DNA of 64,000 nucleotides from assembly GCF_001509795.1 (NCBI RefSeq), contig NZ_LLZN01000081.1:9916-73915 (forward strand). Direction: 5' to 3'. Position numbers and translations under genes: made by a program. A model generated the notes under the pieces. That model did no database searches and had not been told where the DNA came from. It saw nothing but the letters and a program-made list of their open reading frames with translations. Each line of letters starts with the position of its first letter. The first letter of the stretch is position 1. Source of the stretch: Streptomyces sp. NRRL WC-3605. GTDB taxonomy: Bacteria; Actinomycetota; Actinomycetes; Streptomycetales; Streptomycetaceae. Below, one piece after another: positions 9,018 to 17,783 of this stretch.

Positions 9018-10868
9018 ATGTCTGTCAGGACAGATGTGGAAATGTCGGGCGGGGTTCCGCAACGGGTGAGCCGGATACGGCATCTGTCGGGCCGTCTGCG
9101 GCCGCTTCTGCTGGGCCCGCGCCCCGAGTCCGTCCCCCTGCTGGTCGGACGGACCTGCGCCCTGGTCGGCCTGCTGGACATCGCCGCGGGCGTCTTCCCG
9201 CGCTTCCGGCACAGCTGGATGCACGCCCTCGCCGAGGTGCTGCCGGGCTCCTTCGGCCCGTTCGCCGCCGCGCTGTCGCTCAGCGCCGGAGTGCTGTTGC
9301 TGCTGCTCGCCCACGGGCTCAGGCGCGGCAAGCGGCGTGCGTGGCGCGCGGCCGTCGTCCTGCTGCCCGCCGGAGCGGTGGCCCAGTTCTCCTACCGCCA
9401 CTCCGTCATCGGCCTCTTCATCTCCGTCTGGCTCCTCGCCACCCTGGTGCGCCACCGCGACCAGTTCGTGGCCCTGCCCGACCCGCGCAGCCGCTGGCGG
9501 GCCCTGGCCAACCTCATCCTCATGGGCGCCGGTTCGCTCGCCCTCGGCCTCGTCATCGTCAGCGCCCACCCCGGCACGCTCCTCGGCGACCCGAGCCTGG
9601 CCGACCGCATCAGCCACGTCCTGTACGGCATGGCCGGCTTCGAGGGCCCGGTCGACTACCGGGGCAGCACCTCCTGGACCGTCGCCTTCTCCCTCGGCGC
9701 CCTCGGCTGGATCACCGCCGTCACCACCATCTACCTCGCGTTCCGGCCCGAACACCCGGCCGCGCACCTCACCGAGGACGACGAGGCACGCCTGCGCGCC
9801 CTGCTCGCCCGGCACGGCGGCCGCGACTCCCTCGGCCACTTCGCGCTGCGCCGCGACAAGGCCGTCGTCTTCTCCCCCAGCGGCAAGGCCGCGGTGACCT
9901 ACCGCGTCGTCTCCGGCGTCATGCTGGCCAGCGGCGACCCCATCGGCGACGTCGAGGCGTGGCCCGGCGCCATCGAGCGCTTCATGGACGAGGCCAAGGC
10001 CCACTCCTGGACCCCGGCCGTCATGGGCTGCTCCGAGACCGGCGCGGAGGTCTGGACCCGCGAGACCGGGCTCGACGCCCTCGAACTGGGCGACGAGGCG
10101 GTGGTGGACGTCCCGGATTTCTCGCTCGCCGGCCGCGCGATGCGCAACGTGCGCCAGATGGTCAAGCGCATCGAGCGCGCCGGTTACGAGACCCGGGTAC
10201 GCCGCGTCCGTGACCTCGGTCCCACCGAACTGGAGCGGGTCCGCCGCGCCGCCGAGGACTGGCGCGGCACCGACACCGAACGCGGCTTCTCCATGGCCCT
10301 CGGCCGTGTCGGCGACCCCGCCGACGGCGACTGCCTGATCGCCACCGCCCACAAGAGCGACGCCGAACCCGGCCCCTACGGCGACCTCAAGGCCGTCCTG
10401 CACTTCGTGCCCTGGGGCACCGACGGCGTCTCCCTGGACCTGATGCGCCGCGACCGCTCCGCCGACCCCGGCATGAACGAACTGCTGATCGTGGCCGCGC
10501 TCCAGGCCGCCCCCCGGTTCGGCATCGCGCGCGTGTCGCTGAACTTCGCCATGTTCCGCTCGGCCCTCGCCCGCGGCGAGAAGATCGGCGCGGGCCCCGT
10601 CCTGCGGGCCTGGCGCGGCCTGCTGGTCTTCCTGTCGCGCTGGTTCCAGATCGAGTCGCTCTACAGGTTCAACGCCAAGTTCCAGCCCCGCTGGGAGCCC
10701 CGCTTCGTCGTCTACCGCGCCTCCGCCGACCTCCCCCGCCTCGGGATCGCCGCCATGCAGGCCGAGGGCTTCGTGAACCTGGCCCTGCCGCGCTTCCTGC
10801 GCCGCCGCGGCGCCGCCCCGCGCCCCTGCCCGCACCGCGTCCCGGAAGGGGGCGTACGGGCCGCCTGA
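9018..10868 (+). CDS. MprF-like aminoacyl-tRNA-dependent lipid synthase (DUF2156/LPG synthase C)
   Basis: A short MprF-type protein. About five membrane helices occupy the first 240 residues, ending near TVAFSLGALGWITAVTTIYL. The cytosolic double-GNAT LPG_synthase_C domain follows (LRRDKAVVFSPSGKAAVTYR, then SGVMLASGDPIGD, MVKRIERAGYETRVR and PWGTDGVSLDLMRRD). Such enzymes transfer Lys, Ala or another aminoacyl group from tRNA to phosphatidylglycerol or diacylglycerol, altering surface charge. Length is 616 residues from ATG 9018, preceded by GGGA; an in-frame ATG at 8967 is the alternative. It lacks the long flippase part of Staphylococcus MprF. The amino acid donor cannot be read from the sequence. 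Confidence 0.85.
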   Translation: MSVRTDVEMSGGVPQRVSRIRHLSGRLRPLLLGPRPESVPLLVGRTCALVGLLDIAAGVFPRFRHSWMHALAEVLPGSFGPFAAALSLSAGVLLLLLAHGLRRGKRRAWRAAVVLLPAGAVAQFSYRHSVIGLFISVWLLATLVRHRDQFVALPDPRSRWRALANLILMGAGSLALGLVIVSAHPGTLLGDPSLADRISHVLYGMAGFEGPVDYRGSTSWTVAFSLGALGWITAVTTIYLAFRPEHPAAHLTEDDEARLRALLARHGGRDSLGHFALRRDKAVVFSPSGKAAVTYRVVSGVMLASGDPIGDVEAWPGAIERFMDEAKAHSWTPAVMGCSETGAEVWTRETGLDALELGDEAVVDVPDFSLAGRAMRNVRQMVKRIERAGYETRVRRVRDLGPTELERVRRAAEDWRGTDTERGFSMALGRVGDPADGDCLIATAHKSDAEPGPYGDLKAVLHFVPWGTDGVSLDLMRRDRSADPGMNELLIVAALQAAPRFGIARVSLNFAMFRSALARGEKIGAGPVLRAWRGLLVFLSRWFQIESLYRFNAKFQPRWEPRFVVYRASADLPRLGIAAMQAEGFVNLALPRFLRRRGAAPRPCPHRVPEGGVRAA

Positions 10869-10935
10869 CGCCCCCACCAGGGCGGGGACGGGGCCACGGC
10901 ACGTCACCGCCCCCGCTTGGGCCTACGCTGAACGT

Positions 10936-11826
10936 ATGAGCAAGCAGAGCGGACGCGGGCGGGTCGCGGGCCTTCCGCAGTGGGACCGGTGCGCGGTCAT
11001 GGGGGTCGTCAACGTGACCCCCGACTCCTTCTCCGACGGCGGCCGCTGGTTCGACACCACGTCCGCCGTCAAGCACGGTCTCGCGCTGGTCGAGGAGGGC
11101 GCCGACCTCGTCGACGTCGGCGGCGAGTCCACCCGCCCCGGCGCCACCCGGGTCGACGAGGACGAGGAGCTGCGCCGCGTCATACCCGTCGTCCGCGGCC
11201 TGGCCGCGGAGGGCGTCACGATCTCCGTCGACACCATGCGCGCCTCCGTCGCCGAGCGGGCCCTCGCCGCCGGCGCCGCCCTCGTCAACGACGTCAGCGC
11301 CGGGCAGGCCGACCCCGCGATGATCCCGGTCGTCGCCGCCGCGGGCGCTCCCTTCGTCGTCATGCACTGGCGCGGCTTCCTCCAGGGCGGCAACGTCCGG
11401 GGCGTGTACGCCGACGTCGTCTCCGAGGTCGTCGACGAGATCCGCGCGCGGGTCGACGCCGTCCTGGCCGGCGGGATCGCCCCCGACCGCATCGTCGTCG
11501 ACCCCGGCCTGGGCTTCTCCAAGGACGCCGAGCACGACCTCGTGCTGCTCGCCCACCTCGACCGGCTGCACGCCCTCGGGCACCCGGTCCTGGTCGCCGC
11601 CTCCCGCAAGCGGTTCCTCGGCCGGGTCCTCGCCGGTCCCGAGGGCGAGCCGCCCCCCGCGCGGGAACGCGACGCCGCCACCGCCGCCGTCTCGGCCCTC
11701 GCCGCGCACGCCGGCGCCTGGGCCGTCCGCGTCCACGAGGTGCGCGCCACCGCCGACGCCGTACGCGTCGTGCAGGCCATCGAGGAGGCGCGCGGCGGCG
11801 CGGCGGGCCGCGAAGGAGCCCGGTGA
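10936..11826 (+). CDS. folP: dihydropteroate synthase
   Basis: Condenses 6-hydroxymethyl-dihydropterin pyrophosphate with p-aminobenzoate in folate synthesis; it is the sulfonamide target. Signatures are VMGVVNVTPDSFSDGG (residues 22-37), DVGGESTRPGA and PVLVAASRKRFLG near the C-terminus. Length is 296 residues, slightly longer than typical. ATG 10936 is preceded by a TACGCT -10 box ending 6 nt upstream, indicating a leaderless transcript and the start of the folP-NTF2-folB-folK gene run. The next gene overlaps by 4 bp. Confidence 0.96.
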   Translation: MSKQSGRGRVAGLPQWDRCAVMGVVNVTPDSFSDGGRWFDTTSAVKHGLALVEEGADLVDVGGESTRPGATRVDEDEELRRVIPVVRGLAAEGVTISVDTMRASVAERALAAGAALVNDVSAGQADPAMIPVVAAAGAPFVVMHWRGFLQGGNVRGVYADVVSEVVDEIRARVDAVLAGGIAPDRIVVDPGLGFSKDAEHDLVLLAHLDRLHALGHPVLVAASRKRFLGRVLAGPEGEPPPARERDAATAAVSALAAHAGAWAVRVHEVRATADAVRVVQAIEEARGGAAGREGAR

Positions 11827-12329
11827 GCGCCCCCCACACCGACGTCGAACAGGTGGAGGCCGCCAACACCGCCTTCTACGAGGCGCTGGAGCGCGGCGAC
11901 TTCGAGACGCTGTCCTCGCTCTGGCTCACCCCGTCCGACCTCGGCGTCGACGAGAGCTACCACGACCCGGCCGACGCCGGCGTGATCTCCTGCGTGCACC
12001 CCGGCTGGCCCGTGCTCACCGGCCGCGGCGAGGTCCTGCGGTCGTACGCCCTGATCATGGCGAACACCGACTACATCCAGTTCTTCCTCACCGACGTGCA
12101 CACCTCCGTGACCGGTGACACGGCGATCGTCACCTGCACCGAGAACATCCTCAGCGGCGGCCCGGCCCCCGAGGGACACGACGACGAGCTCGGGCCCCTC
12201 GTGGGACAGCTCGTCGTCGCCACGAACGTGTTCCGGCGCACACCGGACGGCTGGAAGATGTGGACCCACCACGCCTCCCCCGTCCTCGCCGAGAACGACC
12301 GGGAAGAGGGCGACGAGACCCCCGGTTGA
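11823..12329 (+). CDS. NTF2-like (SnoaL/DUF4440-type) protein
   Basis: 168 residues in an NTF2-like fold: EAANTAFYEALERGDFETLS at the N-terminus, the middle segment CVHPGWPVLTGRGEVLRSYA, and a C-terminal strand FRRTPDGWKMWTHHASPV. The GTG start overlaps the folP stop (GTGA), so it is translationally coupled to folP. This family contains both ligand-binding proteins and small enzymes; nothing identifies a substrate. Its place between folP and folB suggests a link to folate synthesis, or simply a shared transcript. About 250 bp without a gene follow before folB. Confidence 0.85.
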   Translation: MSAPHTDVEQVEAANTAFYEALERGDFETLSSLWLTPSDLGVDESYHDPADAGVISCVHPGWPVLTGRGEVLRSYALIMANTDYIQFFLTDVHTSVTGDTAIVTCTENILSGGPAPEGHDDELGPLVGQLVVATNVFRRTPDGWKMWTHHASPVLAENDREEGDETPG

Positions 12330-12578
12330 GTGGGTACGCGGGCCACAGGGACCAAGAGGTGGTTGGAATCACGCACCCGCGGGTAGGGGCGGCTACCAAC
12401 CCGTGAGCCGCCGCGATCCCCCAGGGAAACGCGCGTCGCGCCCCCTGAGGGCGACGGACCGGGCCGCGCCCCCGCGGCCCGGCCCTGTCGGTGGCCGCGG
12501 GTAGATTCGGTCGAGGCCGGTGTGCCGCCCGCACACGGCACCGACCGGCCGTCACCGACGACTGCAGGAGTGATTCGC

Positions 12579-12938
12579 GTGGATCGTGTCGCGCTGCGCG
12601 GCCTGAAGGCCCGCGGGTACCACGGTGTGTTCCCCGAGGAACGCAGAGAGGGCCAGACCTTCGTCGTGGACCTCGTCCTCGGCCTGGACACCCGGCCCGC
12701 CGCCGCCGACGACGACCTGGCGAAGACCGTGCACTACGGCATCGTGGCGGAGGAGGTCGTGGCCGTCGTCCAGGGCGAGCCGGTCAACCTCATCGAGACG
12801 CTCGCCGAGCGCGTCGCCCAGGCCTGTCTGAAGCACGAAGGAGTCCAGGAGGTCGAGGTCACCGTCCACAAACCGGACGCGCCGATCACCGTGCCCTTCG
12901 ACGACGTGACCGTCACCATCACCCGGAGCCGAGTATGA
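12579..12938 (+). CDS. folB: dihydroneopterin aldolase
   Basis: Converts 7,8-dihydroneopterin to 6-hydroxymethyl-dihydropterin and glycolaldehyde, the step before FolK and FolP. 119 residues, the normal family size, with VALRGLKARGYHGVFPEERR at the N-terminus, NLIETLAERVAQACL in the middle and EVTVHKPDAPI near the end. Two GTG codons lie close together (12570 and 12579). The second is chosen because GCAGGAG ends 8 nt before it, whereas the first is fused to that sequence. Its stop overlaps the folK start. Confidence 0.95.
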   Translation: MDRVALRGLKARGYHGVFPEERREGQTFVVDLVLGLDTRPAAADDDLAKTVHYGIVAEEVVAVVQGEPVNLIETLAERVAQACLKHEGVQEVEVTVHKPDAPITVPFDDVTVTITRSRV

Positions 12939-13546
12939 CCGCACCGTTCATCAAGGGCCCCAGCGACCCGACCGTCCAGCCGGTACCCGCCTCCGTCGTC
13001 GACAAGGTCGACGCCGCCGACACCACCCTCCACAACCCGAAACGGGCCGTGATCTCCCTCGGCTCCAATCTGGGCAACCGCCTGGAGACCCTGCAGGGCG
13101 CCGTGGACGCCTTGGCGGACACCCCGGGCCTGCGCGTCAAGGGCGTCTCCCCCGTCTACGAGACGGAGCCCTGGGGCGTCGAGCCCGGCAGCCAGCCGTC
13201 GTACTTCAACGCGGTCGTGGTCCTCAAGACCACCCTGCCGCCGTCCTCGCTGCTGGAGCGGGCCCACGCCGTCGAGGAGGCCTTCCACCGCGTCCGGGAC
13301 GAGCGCTGGGGCGCCCGCACCCTCGACGTCGACATCGTCGCCTACGCCGATGTCGTCTCCGACGACCCGGTGCTGACCCTCCCCCACCCGCGCGCACACG
13401 AGCGGGCCTTCGTCCTCGCACCCTGGCTCGACCTGGACCCGGAGGCCCTGCTGCCCGGCCGCGGCCCTGTCGCCGACCTGCTCGGCACCGTCACCCGCCA
13501 GGGCGTCGTCCCCCGCCAGGACCTGGAACTCCGGCTGCCCGAGTAG
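12935..13546 (+). CDS. folK: HPPK, hydroxymethyl-dihydropterin pyrophosphokinase
   Basis: Pyrophosphorylates 6-hydroxymethyl-dihydropterin with ATP, feeding FolP. Recognised by VISLGSNLGNRLETLQGAVD, SPVYETEPWGV and the catalytic RWGARTLDVDIV motif (Mg/ATP-binding Asp pair), followed by LPHPRAHERAFVLAPW. 203 residues, including an extra segment of about 36 residues before the first beta strand that most HPPKs lack. The start ATG overlaps the folB TGA (ATGA), so the two are translationally coupled. Confidence 0.95.
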   Translation: MTAPFIKGPSDPTVQPVPASVVDKVDAADTTLHNPKRAVISLGSNLGNRLETLQGAVDALADTPGLRVKGVSPVYETEPWGVEPGSQPSYFNAVVVLKTTLPPSSLLERAHAVEEAFHRVRDERWGARTLDVDIVAYADVVSDDPVLTLPHPRAHERAFVLAPWLDLDPEALLPGRGPVADLLGTVTRQGVVPRQDLELRLPE

Positions 13547-13607
13547 TCGTTAAGGTCAAGAGCCGGCCCACACCCCGTGGGGCCCCGGGGGGAGCTGAAG
13601 GGACACC

Positions 13608-14099
13608 GTGAGAGAGCTGCACATCAGGATGCTGGTCGGCGTGTTCGTGATCGCCGGAGTCCTCTCCTGGGCGGGCGCCCGCCTTTGGAACTCGGTGGGG
13701 ACCCTGCCCAGCGTCCCCCTGGCCGCCCCCATCGTGCTGGCGATCATCGCCGTGATCCTGCTGTCCACGGCGCTGTCCATCCGCTCCCGCCTCAGAGCGC
13801 AGCGCGAGCGCGACCCCGAGGCCAAGGGCGTCGACCCCCTGATGGCGGCCCGCGCCGTCGTCTTCGGCCAGGCCAGCGCGCTGGTGGCCGCCCTGGTCGC
13901 CGGCATGTACGGCGGCACCGGCGTCTTCCTGCTGGAGCTCCTGGACGTCCCCGCCCGCCGCGACCAGGCCATCTACGCCGGCTTCTCGGTCGTGGCCGCC
14001 GTCGGCGTCATAGCGGCCGCCCTGTTCCTGGAGCGCGTCTGCAAGCTCCCGGACGACGAGGACGACCACAACGGCACCGGGGCGGCCCCCACCACCTAG
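13608..14099 (+). CDS. DUF3180 membrane protein
   Basis: 163 residues with four predicted membrane helices (LHIRMLVGVFVIAGVLSWAG, then APIVLAIIAVILLSTAL, then AVVFGQASALVAALVAGMYG, then AIYAGFSVVAAVGVIAAALF). It ends in an acidic polar tail. DUF3180 proteins are actinobacterial and commonly sit just after folK, as here (61 bp gap); their function is unknown. The GTG start at 13608 is preceded by GAAGGGA. The stop codon lies inside the 10-bp palindrome CACCTAGGTG, and the gene converges on folE. Confidence 0.88.
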   Translation: MRELHIRMLVGVFVIAGVLSWAGARLWNSVGTLPSVPLAAPIVLAIIAVILLSTALSIRSRLRAQRERDPEAKGVDPLMAARAVVFGQASALVAALVAGMYGGTGVFLLELLDVPARRDQAIYAGFSVVAAVGVIAAALFLERVCKLPDDEDDHNGTGAAPTT

Positions 14100-14136
14100 G
14101 TGTATTGACCCACAGGACTGTTCACGCGGCGCCGGA

Positions 14137-14742
14137 TCAGCGGGCCAGGATCAGGCTCATCGCCTCGGCGCGGGTCGTGGCGTCGCGGAGCTGGCCGCGC
14201 ACCGCCGACGTCGTGGTCTTGGCGCCGGGCTTGCGGATGCCGCGCACCGACATGCACATGTGCTCGGCCTCGATGACCACGATGACGCCCCGGGCCTCCA
14301 GGATCCGCATCAGGGAGTCGGCGACCTGCGTGGTGAGACGTTCCTGCACCTGGAGCCGGCGGGCGAACACCTCGACCAGCCGGGCGAGCTTCGACAGACC
14401 CGTGATCTTGCCGCTCTCGGCCGGGATGTACCCCACGTGCGCCACGCCGTGGAACGGCAGCATGTGGTGCTCACAGAGGCTGACGATCTCGATGTCCTTC
14501 ACGAGCACCATCTCGTCGTGCCCGAGATCGAAGGTCGTCGTCAGCACGTCCTCGGCGTCCTGACGCAGTCCCGCCAGCAGCTCCCGGTACGCCCGCGCCA
14601 CCCGGGCCGGTGTCTCCTTCAGGCCCTCGCGGTCCGGGTCCTCGCCGACCGCGATCAGCAGCTCCCGTACGGCGGCCTCGGCGCGCTTCTCGTCGAACTC
14701 GCCGATGCGGCCTTCGCCGTCCAGCGTCACCGGGTCGGTCAT
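14137..14742 (-). CDS. folE: GTP cyclohydrolase I
   Basis: First enzyme of folate/pterin synthesis: GTP to 7,8-dihydroneopterin triphosphate, cytosolic, Zn-dependent. Zn ligands and catalytic residues are in [20 protein letters not shown] and [20 protein letters not shown] (the second Cys-containing motif). 201 residues from ATG 14742, preceded by AAGGAACGAGG. It lies on the opposite strand to the folP-folB-folK run and downstream of ftsH, from which a terminator-like hairpin and a tandem 12-mer separate it. Confidence 0.96.
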   Translation of the reverse strand: MTDPVTLDGEGRIGEFDEKRAEAAVRELLIAVGEDPDREGLKETPARVARAYRELLAGLRQDAEDVLTTTFDLGHDEMVLVKDIEIVSLCEHHMLPFHGVAHVGYIPAESGKITGLSKLARLVEVFARRLQVQERLTTQVADSLMRILEARGVIVVIEAEHMCMSVRGIRKPGAKTTTSAVRGQLRDATTRAEAMSLILAR

Positions 14743-14775
14743 GGGGTGCCTCGTTCCTTCGCGGGTGCGCGTATG

Positions 14776-14799
14776 GGTCACGCGTCTGGTCACGCGTCT
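14776..14799 (-). repeat. tandem 12-mer in the folE leader
   Basis: Two exact head-to-tail copies of GGTCACGCGTCT lie 34-57 bp upstream of the folE start codon. Each contains the palindrome ACGCGT. They fall between the ftsH terminator and folE, where a promoter or operator is expected. A replication-slippage origin without function is equally possible. Confidence 0.5.
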
Positions 14800-14817
14800 G
14801 ATCTGCGGTCATACGAA

Positions 14818-14857
14818 ATGCCGCGCCCCCCAGGCTAGAACCAGGGGGGCACGGCAT
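14818..14857. terminator. hairpin after ftsH
   Basis: Arms ATGCCGCGCCCCCC (14818-14831) and GGGGGGCACGGCAT (14844-14857) pair over 14 positions with one mismatch and a 12-nt loop. It lies 35 bp beyond the ftsH stop and before folE, so it probably ends the ftsH transcript and leaves folE with its own promoter. Confidence 0.75.
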
Positions 14858-14891
14858 CCATTCCGGGCCCGGTCACCGACCGGGTGGGGCG

Positions 14892-16931
14892 TCAGCTCTC
14901 GGGACGCTCCTCGGGGGCCTGCTCGGTCGCCGGGGCGGGATCCGTCACCGTCGACTTGGCGGTGCTGATCGCCGGAGTCGTGCCGTTGGCGCCGTTCGTC
15001 AGTGCGAGCTCCTTCGGGGAGAGCACCGGCGGACGGGTCGACGGCGTACGGCGGGAGGAGCCGGTCCAGGCGGGCCGGGGCGGGCGCTTGACGATGGGGG
15101 CGAAGATCTCGGCGATCTCCTCCTTGCCCAGCGTCTCCCGCTCCAGCAGGGCCAGGACGAGGTTGTCGAGGACGTCGCGGTTCTCGACCAGGATCTCCCA
15201 GGCCTCGTTGTGCGCCGTCTCGATGAGCTTCTTGACCTCCTCGTCCACCAGCGCGGCGACCTCTTCCGAGTAGTCGCGCTGGTGAGCCATCTCACGTCCC
15301 AGGAACGGCTCGGTGTTGTCGCCGCCGAACTTGATGGCGCCGAGACGCTCGGTCATGCCGTACTGCGTGACCATCGCGCGAGCCGTGGCCGTGGCCTTCT
15401 CGATGTCGTTCGCGGCGCCCGTGGTCGGGTCGTGGAAGACCAGCTCCTCGGCCGCGCGGCCGCCCAGCATGTAGGCCAGCTGGTCCAGCATCTCGTTGCG
15501 TGTGGTCGAGTACTTGTCCTCGTCCGGGAGCACCATCGTGTAGCCGAGGGCCCGGCCTCTGGACAGGATCGTGATCTTGTGGACCGGGTCGGAGTTCGGG
15601 GAGGCCGCCGCGACCAGGGCGTGTCCGCCCTCGTGGTACGCGGTGATCTTCTTCTCCTTGTCCGACATGATCCGGGTCCGCTTCTGCGGGCCCGCCACGA
15701 CGCGGTCGATGGCCTCGTCCAGCATGTGGTTGTCGATGAGCTTCTTGTCGGAGCGGGCCGTGAGCAGGGCGGCCTCGTTGAGGACGTTGCTCAGGTCGGC
15801 ACCGGTGAAGCCCGGCGTACGGCGGGCGACCGCCGAAAGGTCGACGTCCGGGGCGACCGGCTTGCCCTTCTGGTGGACCTTGAGGATCTCCAGACGGCCC
15901 TGCATGTCCGGGCGGTCGACGGCGATCTGCCGGTCGAAGCGGCCGGGGCGCAGGAGGGCCGGGTCGAGGATGTCGGGCCGGTTCGTGGCGGCGATGAGGA
16001 TCACACCGCCCTTGACGTCGAAGCCGTCCATCTCGACGAGCAGCTGGTTCAGCGTCTGCTCGCGCTCGTCGTGCCCGCCGCCGAGGCCGGCGCCGCGGTG
16101 GCGGCCGACCGCGTCGATCTCGTCGACGAAGACGATCGCCGGGGCGTTCGCCTTGGCCTGCTCGAACAGGTCGCGGACCCGGGAGGCACCGACACCGACG
16201 AACATCTCGACGAAGTCGGAACCGGAGATCGAGTAGAAGGGCACGCCCGCCTCGCCGGCGACGGCGCGCGCGAGGAGCGTCTTGCCGGTGCCGGGAGGGC
16301 CGTAGAGCAGGACGCCCTTGGGGATCTTCGCGCCGACGGCCTGGAACTTGGCGGGCTCCTGGAGGAACTCCTTGATCTCCTGGAGCTCCTCGACGGCCTC
16401 GTCCGAGCCGGCGACGTCGGAGAACGTCGTCTTCGGGGTGTCCTTGGTGATGAGCTTCGCCTTCGACTTCCCGAAGTTCATGACCCGGGAGCCGCCGCCC
16501 TGCATCTGATTCATCAGGAACAGGAACACGACGACGATGAGGACGAAGGGCAGCAGGGAGAGCAGGATGCCGACGAACGGGTTCTGCTTGGACGGCGAGA
16601 CCGTGTAGCCGTCGGGGATCTGCTTCTGCTGGAACTTGTTCTGCAGGGTGTTGGCGATGTCCACGCCCTGGTCGCCGATGTAGCTGGCCTGGATCTTGGT
16701 GGATCCCTCGACCTTCACACCGTCTTTGAGCTGGACCTTGATGTTCTGCTCGTCGCCGGTGGTGATCTTGGCCGACTCGACCTTGTTCTCATTGATCGCC
16801 TGGACGACCTGGCCGGTGTCCACCGTCTTGTAGCCGCCGGACGAGCCGACGACCTGCATCAACACGACCACGGCAAGGACGGCCAGCACGATCCACATGA
16901 CCGGCCCACGGAAGTATCGCTTCACGTCCAT
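14892..16931 (-). CDS. ftsH: ATP-dependent zinc metalloprotease FtsH
   Basis: Membrane AAA+ protease that degrades membrane and some soluble proteins. Two N-terminal membrane helices ([19 protein letters not shown] and [19 protein letters not shown]) flank the extracytoplasmic FtsH_ext domain. The AAA module has Walker A GPPGTGKT, Walker B IVFVDEID and pore loop residues in [11 protein letters not shown]. The protease zinc motif is HEGGH. 679 residues with a Ser/Thr/Pro-rich tail. ATG 16931 (MDVKRYFRG) matches usual family starts, but it has no clear ribosome site. ATG 16967 ([10 protein letters not shown]) lies 7 nt after TATCAA and could be a leaderless start. Confidence 0.95.
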   Translation of the reverse strand: MDVKRYFRGPVMWIVLAVLAVVVLMQVVGSSGGYKTVDTGQVVQAINENKVESAKITTGDEQNIKVQLKDGVKVEGSTKIQASYIGDQGVDIANTLQNKFQQKQIPDGYTVSPSKQNPFVGILLSLLPFVLIVVVFLFLMNQMQGGGSRVMNFGKSKAKLITKDTPKTTFSDVAGSDEAVEELQEIKEFLQEPAKFQAVGAKIPKGVLLYGPPGTGKTLLARAVAGEAGVPFYSISGSDFVEMFVGVGASRVRDLFEQAKANAPAIVFVDEIDAVGRHRGAGLGGGHDEREQTLNQLLVEMDGFDVKGGVILIAATNRPDILDPALLRPGRFDRQIAVDRPDMQGRLEILKVHQKGKPVAPDVDLSAVARRTPGFTGADLSNVLNEAALLTARSDKKLIDNHMLDEAIDRVVAGPQKRTRIMSDKEKKITAYHEGGHALVAAASPNSDPVHKITILSRGRALGYTMVLPDEDKYSTTRNEMLDQLAYMLGGRAAEELVFHDPTTGAANDIEKATATARAMVTQYGMTERLGAIKFGGDNTEPFLGREMAHQRDYSEEVAALVDEEVKKLIETAHNEAWEILVENRDVLDNLVLALLERETLGKEEIAEIFAPIVKRPPRPAWTGSSRRTPSTRPPVLSPKELALTNGANGTTPAISTAKSTVTDPAPATEQAPEERPES

Positions 16932-17105
16932 CCATACGGAGCGGTGCCGCCCCGTCCCTCCTGCCATAGTGAGTTTGATAAGACAGTTCTTCTGACGGTA
17001 CCCCAGCTTCGACGCCCGTAGCCGCACGGGACGGCCGTCAAGCCCGTCTGCTTGCTCCAACGGCGCGATGCCCGCCGGGGTTCCCGATCTTCCTACGGAA
17101 CGGGG

Positions 17106-17666
17106 TCAGCCGCCGTAGACGTGGGGCGCGAGGGTACCGACGAACGGGAGGTTGCGGTACTTCTCGGCGTAGTCGAGGCCGTAGCCCACGACGAACTCGT
17201 TGGGGATGTCGAAGCCGACCCACTCGACGTCGATGGCCACCTTGGCCGCGTCGGGCTTGCGCAGCAGCGTGCACACCTTGAGGCTCTCCGGCTCGCGGGA
17301 GCCGAGGTTGGACAGCAGCCACGACAGGGTCAGGCCGGAGTCGATGATGTCCTCGACGATCAGGACGTGCCGGCCCTTGATGTCGGTGTCGAGGTCCTTG
17401 AGGATCCGCACGACCCCGGAGGACTGGGTGCCGGCGCCGTACGAGGAGACGGCCATCCAGTCCATGGTGACCGGGGTGGACAGCGCCCGCGCGAGGTCGG
17501 CCATGACCATCACCGCGCCCTTGAGCACGCCGACGATCAGCAGGTCCTTGCCCGCGTACTCAGCGTCGATCTTCGCGGCCAGCTCGGCCAGCTTCGCGTC
17601 GATCTCTTCCTTGGTGATGAGCACCTTCTTGAGGTCGGCACCCATGTCTTTCGCGTCCACCCGCAT
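17106..17666 (-). CDS. hpt: hypoxanthine phosphoribosyltransferase
   Basis: Purine salvage enzyme making IMP/GMP from hypoxanthine/guanine and PRPP. The PRPP-binding loop is [18 protein letters not shown]. Other conserved parts are [20 protein letters not shown] at the N-terminus and [20 protein letters not shown] near the C-terminus. 186 residues from ATG 17666 ([12 protein letters not shown]); ATG 17645 (MGADLKKV) is an alternative that gives the most common family length. It sits in the conserved order tilS-hpt-ftsH on one strand, each separated by more than 100 bp. Confidence 0.95.
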   Translation of the reverse strand: MRVDAKDMGADLKKVLITKEEIDAKLAELAAKIDAEYAGKDLLIVGVLKGAVMVMADLARALSTPVTMDWMAVSSYGAGTQSSGVVRILKDLDTDIKGRHVLIVEDIIDSGLTLSWLLSNLGSREPESLKVCTLLRKPDAAKVAIDVEWVGFDIPNEFVVGYGLDYAEKYRNLPFVGTLAPHVYGG

Positions 17667-17783
17667 CACTTTCGGTCGGTCGTCCCGCTTCTGCACGGCT
17701 CACGGCCCTACGGCTGACGTCCCCCGCGGGAGTCCGGGGCCTTCCGGGTCCGGAGGCCCGGTCTCTCCCTGTGGGGGTCTTTT

